Positions 6,198 through 10,284 of a DNA stretch of 10,284 nt are shown in pieces. Under the pieces are notes generated by a model that saw nothing but the letters and a program-made list of their open reading frames with translations, was not told where the DNA came from and did no database searches. Source of the stretch: Desulfobacteraceae bacterium (GTDB lineage Bacteria > Desulfobacterota > Desulfobacteria > Desulfobacterales > Desulfosalsimonadaceae); contig DAIEHU010000068.1 in NCBI GenBank assembly GCA_027353395.1, positions 1 to 10,284 on the forward strand, given 5' to 3'. Numbering within the stretch: the stretch's first letter is position 1; every line of letters starts with the position of its first letter. The translations under genes and the position numbers were made by a program.

Positions 6198-6634
6198 CGG
6201 AAAAGGCGCGACGTATCGCTTGCCCTGGCTGTCTTCCAAAACTTCGGCCCGCCATTCCGTAACCACAGTGGTGATGTCCACATCAATTACCTGCCTGGTT
6301 TCGTACCCTGCTTCCTGGTTATTGGCCTTGCGGCAGGGTATTCCGGTCCACCGGAATAATCTTGATTTCATCCGGGTCTTCGACCTTTTGAAGGGTTTTC
6401 CCTTTATGCCCCGGCTGTCCACCAGGCTTACGTTCGCCAGTCTTTCTGGATTTCTTAATACGATTGGGGTCCGTTGATGGCGGCTTACTGCTGTTTTTAC
6501 TGTTGAGCCCAAGCCGACTCACAAGAATTGAAATCAGAAGCAGCAGAACCTCAATGCTTGCCTTGAGCGCCGGAGAAAGGTTGCCCTCCGCCGCGATCAG
6601 GTCTTTCACCTGCTTGATGCTCGCTTCTACATTA
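6198..6634 (-). pseudogene. IS66-family transposase remnant (N-terminal part, frameshifted)
   Basis: Read leftward from the IS630 edge, the frame gives E-A-S-I-K-Q-V-K-D-L-I-A-A-E-G-N-L, then R-L-G-L-N-S-K-N-S-S-K-P-P-S-T-D and K-P-G-G-Q-P-G-H-K-G-K-T-L, ending I-P-V-D-R-N-T-L-P-Q-G. The N-S-x-N-S-S-K-P-P-S and G-G-Q-P-G-H-x-G blocks are hallmarks of the N-terminal region of IS66 TnpC. After a frameshift near 6320-6340 a second frame continues E-A-G-Y-E-T-R-Q-V-I-D-V-D-I, then T-E-W-R-A-E-V-L-E-D and V-A-P-F-P, also IS66-like. The match ends at about 6198, so the DDE catalytic domain (most of a normal ~500-residue protein) is missing. The 5' side is interrupted by the IS630 element; the same frame stays open for about 18 codons beyond that element. 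This is a dead fragment. Confidence 0.85.
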
Positions 6635-6660
6635 TTAACCCAGCAATTAAAAGTAGAAAT
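6635..6660. repeat. Left terminal inverted repeat of the IS630 element
   Basis: The repeat begins TTAACCCAGCAA and pairs with the inverted sequence at 7724-7749, with four mismatches in 26. Its inner end touches the transposase stop codon (6660-6662), so coding and terminal sequence abut without a spacer. Confidence 0.9.
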
Positions 6661-7694
6661 TAGGCCGCATATCGTATTTTGGGATGCTTGAAATACTTCA
6701 TTACTCTTCCCGGCTTCTTTTGCAGCATTCTCAAATGGGATATCGCCTTTTTTTTCAAATCCGAAGTTGATCGTGCAGGAACTCCCGAATGCACTCCGGC
6801 CTTTAAATCGCAGTTCAAATATTCATCCGGATTCAATTCCGGAGAATATGAGGGTAGATGAAAAAGCTCAATATCTTCCCGGTGCCCGGTAAGCCACTCC
6901 TTTACCGGCTTGCTGTGATGCACCCGCAAATTGTCTAAAATCAGAAACACTTTTTGATCCGTATCCTTGATCAACCTTTCCAAAAACTTGATCAGGGTCC
7001 GGGAATTCATTGTGTCATGATACACCATGAAGCGGACCTTGCCCTGATTGGTAACCGATGAAATCAGATTGATCCGGTTCTTTTTGGCGCAGAGCCGTAT
7101 CGCCGGCGTCTTGCCTTTTGGCGCATAACTGCGGCCATGTTGAGTGTCGCTGCAAAGCCCGGTCTCATCGCCCCAATGAATTTCCGCTCTTTCTTTTTTA
7201 GCCCTTTCCGAAATCTCCGGATATGTATCCGTCATCCATTTCTTTACCGCTTCCGGGTTCTGTTCATAGGCTCTCTTTAATGGCTTTTGCGGCGTGAATC
7301 CCCAACGCTTCAAATATTCTCCAACTGTCCGGACCGGCATATCGATCCCGTAAAATTTCTTGATAATCAGTAAAACCGCTCTCCTCGTCCATAAGGCAAA
7401 AGGCAGCTTCAATTGATCCGGCTCTTTATCTTGAATAATTTTCTGGAGTTCCTTTTCCTGCTCCGGGTTAAGGGTTCTTTTTGCGCCTTGCTTTCGGCCA
7501 CGGGTCTTGAGTCGGATTCCCTTTGCGCCTTCCCTTTCATAGGTCTTCCACCAACCGCAGATGGTTGTATGATGCACATCAATAACATCACTGATGGCCT
7601 GATACGTCATCCCCTTTTTACGGAGTCGGATGGCTTGATGCCTTAACTGCTGGAGAACTTCGGGTTTGAGTCTTCTCGTGTCTGTTTTTTCCAT
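6660..7694 (-). CDS. IS630-family transposase (DDE)
   Basis: The 344 residues form a full-length transposase. The N-terminal part is a helix-turn-helix DNA-binding region (about 12-52: QLRHQAIRLRKKGMTYQAIS, then H-H-T-T-I-C-G-W-W) followed by a basic linker R-G-R-K-Q-G-A-K-R and a second winged-helix-like segment W-T-R-R-A-V (102-107). The catalytic core has W-G-D-E-T-G (D176), F-L-I-L-D-N-L-R-V-H-H (D254) and Y-S-P-E-L-N-P-D-E-Y-L (E291), the DDE triad in its usual context. It cuts and joins DNA at TA dinucleotides. The ATG at 7694 lies directly beside a hairpin (7695-7720), with no good Shine-Dalgarno at normal distance. No frameshift or internal stop is present, so it should be functional if expressed. 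Confidence 0.95.
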   Translation of the reverse strand: MEKTDTRRLKPEVLQQLRHQAIRLRKKGMTYQAISDVIDVHHTTICGWWKTYEREGAKGIRLKTRGRKQGAKRTLNPEQEKELQKIIQDKEPDQLKLPFALWTRRAVLLIIKKFYGIDMPVRTVGEYLKRWGFTPQKPLKRAYEQNPEAVKKWMTDTYPEISERAKKERAEIHWGDETGLCSDTQHGRSYAPKGKTPAIRLCAKKNRINLISSVTNQGKVRFMVYHDTMNSRTLIKFLERLIKDTDQKVFLILDNLRVHHSKPVKEWLTGHREDIELFHLPSYSPELNPDEYLNCDLKAGVHSGVPARSTSDLKKKAISHLRMLQKKPGRVMKYFKHPKIRYAA

Positions 7695-7720
7695 GGATAG
7701 AAATATAGCACATTCTATCC
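7695..7720 (-). promoter_or_regulatory. Hairpin abutting the transposase start codon
   Basis: GGATAGAA (7695-7702) and TTCTATCC (7713-7720) are perfect 8 bp inverted arms around a 10 nt loop, ending on the base next to the ATG at 7694-7692. In the mRNA this stem would sit where the ribosome binds, and the only purine-rich stretch (GGAUAGAA) is locked into it. It may hold back translation, as in other insertion sequences that hide their start from read-through transcripts. The structure is seen; the function is inferred. Confidence 0.5.
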
Positions 7721-7723
7721 TGT

Positions 7724-7749
7724 ATTGCTACATTTATTTGCCGGGTTAA
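7724..7749. repeat. Right terminal inverted repeat of the IS630 element
   Basis: Read inward on the minus strand, this end starts TTAACCCGGCAA and matches the left end at 22 of 26 positions. The TA at 7750-7751 just outside it is the duplicated target. Confidence 0.9.
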
Positions 7750-7795
7750 TAACCGTGTTGGATACGGAAAAACGGTTTGAATCCTGAACATTTCA

Positions 7796-7825
7796 GCCGG
7801 ATGACCGCAGAGTGCGCCATCCGGC
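7796..7825 (-). terminator. Hairpin downstream of the S1 gene
   Basis: GCCGGATG (7796-7803) pairs perfectly with CATCCGGC (7818-7825) over a 14 nt loop, 18 nt past the S1 stop at 7843. No T run follows on the minus strand, so it is either a weak terminator or an mRNA 3'-end stabiliser. The rest of 7750-7842 shows no gene. Confidence 0.5.
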
Positions 7826-7842
7826 CTGCCGTGATTTCAGCG

Positions 7843-9336
7843 TTATTTTTTCCGGGAATTCATGGCGGACTGTAGTTTTTGACCAAGATCGCCCAATGCG
7901 CCGCCCGATGTTCCGAAAGATGCCGGGGGCGCTTCTTTTTTGGCAAACGCTTTCCAGTCGTCGGTGTCGCCCTCGACGCTCAGTGCGATTTTTCGTTCTC
8001 TATGTTTGATCTCCTCAATTTTAACGGCGATGGGATCATCGATTTTCAGCTTTTCAATATCCGCCGGGTTATGGGCCGCATTTATTTTGGATTTCGGCAG
8101 CATGCCCGTCACGCCGGGTTCAAGCTGGATAAAATACCCGAACGACTCCTTTTTCTCGATTCTTCCGAAAACCTGCTGACCGACAGCATATTTCTGTTCG
8201 ATGTTCATCCACGGATCGCCTTCCACGGCTTTCATGCTTAAGGAAATCCGCTTGTTTATCATGTCGATTTCCTTGATCATCACCGGGATGATATCATTGG
8301 GGGCCACCACATCCGACGCTTTTGAAATGCGTTTTTGATAGCTCATCTCGCTGATATGAACCAGGCCCTCAATGCCGGGCGCGATTTCCACAAATGCGCC
8401 GAAATCCATGCACCGGGTCACTTTACCTTCGGTTTTGTCCCCGTTCTTAAACTGCTGATTCACCAAAAGCCAGGGGTCTGCGGCCGCCTGCCGGGCGGAC
8501 AGGGAAATTTTGCCGGTGTCCTTGTTGATATCGAGGATTTTGGCTTTGATGGGGTCACCGGTTTTAACGAGTTCATTGGGATGGCCGATCCTCGACCAGC
8601 TCAGTTCGGAAATATGGATCAGCCCTTCCACGCCCGGATAAATTTCCACAAACGCGCCATAAGGCATGATGGTCTTCACGACCGCATCAATGATATCGCC
8701 CGCCTGGACATGGGCGAAAAATTCCTTTTTGGCGGCTTCCTGCTGTTGTTTTAAGAGCTCGCGCCGGGACACGATGATATTTTTGCCCCGGTCTTCAAAT
8801 TTTGTAAGCAGAAATTCATAGGTGTTGCCCACATATCCGTCCGGGACTTCCACATACTGGGTGTCGATCTGGCTGATGGGGCAAAAAGCGGGTTTGTTCA
8901 TGATGCTGATCCGGAATCCGCCCTTGCAGGTCTCCATGACTTTGCCTTCCACCGGGATACGGGTTTTGTAAGCGTCATGGAGAAGATGATCCATGCCTGC
9001 GCCGGAGATGGCTTTTGACAGGCGGATTTCTCCGTCTGACATGGCCACCACGTAGAGATCCAGCCGGTCGCCTTTTTTGTACGGCAATTCATTGTCCTTA
9101 TCCAGGAGTTCACCTTTTTCCACCACGCCGTCGGTTTTGGTGCCGGTATTGATAAATATATTCTTATCGCCGATGGCGATGATCTCGCCGGAAATCCGGT
9201 CGCCGACGTTCACCTCTTTTTGTTCGGTCATATAGGATTCAAACATATCGGCGAAACTTTCGCCGGAGCCGGCATCTTTCTCGCCACCAGCAGTTTCGTC
9301 ATCATTTATCTCTGATTCATTAAAATCGTCCGGCAT
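7843..9336 (-). CDS. rpsA: 30S ribosomal protein S1 (five S1 repeats)
   Basis: The 497 residues hold five S1 (OB-fold) RNA-binding repeats at about 43-110, 127-193, 212-281, 298-368 and 385-455. Repeats 3 and 4 are the most canonical (Y-G-A-F-V-E-I...G-V-E-G-L-I-H-I-S-E-L-S and F-G-A-F-V-E-I...G-I-E-G-L-V-H-I-S-E-M-S); 1, 2 and 5 are divergent, like the ribosome-binding N-terminal and specialised C-terminal repeats of S1. An acidic N-terminal region (1-38) precedes them and a short Gly/Lys tail (456-497) follows. S1 docks on the 30S subunit and helps bind and unfold mRNA leaders. Six-repeat forms of ~560 residues are common elsewhere, so this is a shorter type. AAGGAG (9347-9352) lies 10 nt before the ATG. 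A paralogous S1-domain RNA-binding protein is the alternative. Confidence 0.87.
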   Translation of the reverse strand: MPDDFNESEINDDETAGGEKDAGSGESFADMFESYMTEQKEVNVGDRISGEIIAIGDKNIFINTGTKTDGVVEKGELLDKDNELPYKKGDRLDLYVVAMSDGEIRLSKAISGAGMDHLLHDAYKTRIPVEGKVMETCKGGFRISIMNKPAFCPISQIDTQYVEVPDGYVGNTYEFLLTKFEDRGKNIIVSRRELLKQQQEAAKKEFFAHVQAGDIIDAVVKTIMPYGAFVEIYPGVEGLIHISELSWSRIGHPNELVKTGDPIKAKILDINKDTGKISLSARQAAADPWLLVNQQFKNGDKTEGKVTRCMDFGAFVEIAPGIEGLVHISEMSYQKRISKASDVVAPNDIIPVMIKEIDMINKRISLSMKAVEGDPWMNIEQKYAVGQQVFGRIEKKESFGYFIQLEPGVTGMLPKSKINAAHNPADIEKLKIDDPIAVKIEEIKHRERKIALSVEGDTDDWKAFAKKEAPPASFGTSGGALGDLGQKLQSAMNSRKK

Positions 9337-9505
9337 GGCTAAAAAACTCCTTGATAAAAATTGGGGATTGAATACGGTTTAACACGTGTTGTGTTTTGCA
9401 AAACATGACCCTCTTTATCAGGGTGAAATGTCAGTTGCAAGCACAACATACGGATTGATACGCGGAAGCCGGACTGTTTTTACGCCAATAAAAGGAATAT
9501 CGCCG
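9337..9505. promoter_or_regulatory. Divergent region between rpsA and the radical SAM gene, with palindromes
   Basis: The 169 bp should hold both promoters. Two perfect palindromes lie close together, AACACGTGTT (9381-9390) and GTTTTGCAAAAC (9393-9404), followed by a small hairpin ACCCT-N7-AGGGT (9408-9424). They sit in the S1 leader or promoter side and could be protein-binding sites or autoregulatory RNA structure. I could not assign -35/-10 elements with confidence. Confidence 0.4.
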
Positions 9506-10284
9506 ATGACTGAAAATTTTATATATGGCCCGGTGCCGTCCCGGCGGCTGGGGCTTTCCCTGGGGGTGGACCTCGTGCCATATAAAGTCTGTTCCTATGA
9601 CTGCGTTTACTGTCAGATCGGCCGGACTCCGGAAACCACATTGGAAAGGCGGCCTTATGTGACGGCGGAAACCATTATACCCCAGCTTGAAGAACGTCTG
9701 AATACCGGCGCATGTCCGGATTACATCACCCTGGGCGGTTCCGGAGAGCCCGCTTTGAACAGCGATATCGGTGAAATTATCCAAAAAATACAAAATATTA
9801 CGGATATTCCGGTGGCGCTTCTGACCAACGGGTCGCTTTTCATGAATGCGGATGTCCGTCATGATATTTCCGGGGCGGATGTGGTGCTGCCTTCCTTTGA
9901 CGCCTGTAATGCTGAAATTTTTTTAAAAATCAACCGGCCCCACTCCGGCATCGTCTTTGAGGATACGGCCAAAGGTCTGATGGAATTTCGAAAAGAATAT
10001 AATGGATTGATATGGCTTGAAATATTCTTCGTCGACGGCATTAATGCGGATGAGGCGACGGTGAAAAGCTATTTGCCTTGGATTGAAAAATTCAAGCCTG
10101 ATAAAATTCATTTAAACACAGCCGTCCGGCCTACGGCGGAATCCGGAATTTCCCCCCTGCCCGAAGAAAGACTGATGTGTTTTGCCGGAATTCTGGGGGA
10201 AAAGGCGCAGGTCATCGCCGCGTTTTCACGCCCGGAAACCGGTCAGAAGACAACGGATATCCGTGTCAGCATTTTAAACATGCT
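9506..10284 (+). CDS. Radical SAM protein, COG0731-like (3' end missing)
   Basis: 259 codons are visible and no stop is reached at the right edge. The start is M-T-E-N-F-I-Y-G-P-V-P-S-R-R-L-G-x-S-L-G-V-D, then C-S-Y-D-C-V-Y-C: the C-x3-C-x2-C cluster (C29, C33, C36) that binds a [4Fe-4S] cluster and S-adenosylmethionine. T-L-G-G-S-G-E-P-A-L (75-84) is the Gly-rich SAM-contacting motif, and L-L-T-N-G-S-L a later core strand. The Y-G-P-V-P-S-R-R-L-G opening with this cysteine spacing is typical of the group annotated 'wyosine-synthetase-like radical SAM' (COG0731). Bacterial members have no firmly known reaction to my knowledge, so a tRNA role should not be assumed. AAGGA at 9492-9496 precedes the ATG by 9 nt. 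It is transcribed away from rpsA. Confidence 0.9.
   Translation, partial: MTENFIYGPVPSRRLGLSLGVDLVPYKVCSYDCVYCQIGRTPETTLERRPYVTAETIIPQLEERLNTGACPDYITLGGSGEPALNSDIGEIIQKIQNITDIPVALLTNGSLFMNADVRHDISGADVVLPSFDACNAEIFLKINRPHSGIVFEDTAKGLMEFRKEYNGLIWLEIFFVDGINADEATVKSYLPWIEKFKPDKIHLNTAVRPTAESGISPLPEERLMCFAGILGEKAQVIAAFSRPETGQKTTDIRVSILNM

Larger units (their letters stand above)
6635..7749 (-). mobile_element. IS630-family insertion sequence, apparently complete
   Basis: The element is 1115 bp, a normal size for IS630. Its outermost bases are TTAACCC on the left and GGGTTAA on the right, inside inverted repeats of about 26 bp (22 of 26 matching). Each side is flanked by TA (6633-6634 and 7750-7751), the expected target duplication for this family. 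It carries one full-length transposase with all three catalytic acids. It sits inside the IS66 remnant: joining the flanks across one TA gives a continuous IS66-side frame. Intact ends plus intact transposase suggest recent arrival and possible mobility. Confidence 0.92.

Noticed and set aside
5977..6255. 92-residue minus-strand frame with a hydrophobic patch (F-P-L-L-L-F-L-V-G) resembling a membrane protein
   Set aside because: It runs across the IS66/toxin junction in a frame different from both remnants; the patch is a by-product of T/C-rich sequence.
9431..9862. 143-residue minus-strand frame opposite the radical SAM gene start
   Set aside because: The plus strand carries an unmistakable C-x3-C-x2-C radical SAM N-terminus; this frame is its shadow.
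1..10284. CRISPR array, tRNA, rRNA, phage genes or a new defence system
   Set aside because: No evenly spaced direct repeats, no tRNA cloverleaf or rRNA text, and no nuclease/helicase/reverse-transcriptase cluster was seen; the only defence-like sequence is the decayed toxin-antitoxin remnant.

Overview
The window looks like ordinary chromosome from a Gram-negative bacterium. The best guess is a sulfate-reducing or related Desulfobacterota (Desulfobacteraceae-like) lineage. That guess rests on the lipopolysaccharide (LPS) core genes, a Tat-exported phosphatase, a five-repeat ribosomal protein S1, the CCGG/GGC-rich codon style and the decayed IS/toxin-antitoxin debris; it is inference, not proof. 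No rRNA, tRNA or CRISPR array is visible.

Layout. 1-574 (minus): 5' part of a Tat-exported alkaline-phosphatase-superfamily enzyme running off the left edge. 575-774: gene-free spacer with a ~110 bp imperfect inverted-repeat element. 775-3236 (minus): a probable operon read right to left, GT9 heptosyltransferase-like gene, then KdkA/InaA-type sugar kinase (8 nt overlap), then a small TPR-like protein. 3237-3379: divergent promoter region. 3380-5610 (plus): a tightly packed second unit, DUF6165 protein, GT2 WaaE/KdtX-like glycosyltransferase (GTG start) and a CDP-glycerol-glycerophosphotransferase-like protein (ATGA overlap), closed by a strong near-perfect hairpin at 5617-5654. Together the two divergent units look like an LPS inner-core / surface-glycan assembly and decoration cluster: heptose addition, phosphorylation of Kdo or heptose, a further sugar, and possibly a polyol-phosphate or related substituent.

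5673-7749 is a graveyard of mobile and addiction DNA, all on the minus strand. It holds an N-truncated antitoxin remnant with a break in an A8 run, fused directly downstream of an N-truncated and frameshifted PIN (VapC) toxin remnant, then a truncated and frameshifted IS66 transposase start. An apparently intact 1115 bp IS630-family element (6635-7749) has inserted into the IS66 remnant; its terminal inverted repeats and TA target duplication can be read directly.

7843-9336 (minus) is ribosomal protein S1 (five S1 repeats). 9337-9505 is a divergent intergenic region with two perfect palindromes. 9506-10284 (plus) is the start of a COG0731-type radical SAM protein cut by the right edge.

I do not see a convincing new multi-gene system. 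The observations best supported by the sequence are the nested IS structure, the rearranged toxin/antitoxin remnant, the start-codon-proximal hairpin in the IS630 element and the 637-746 repeat element.
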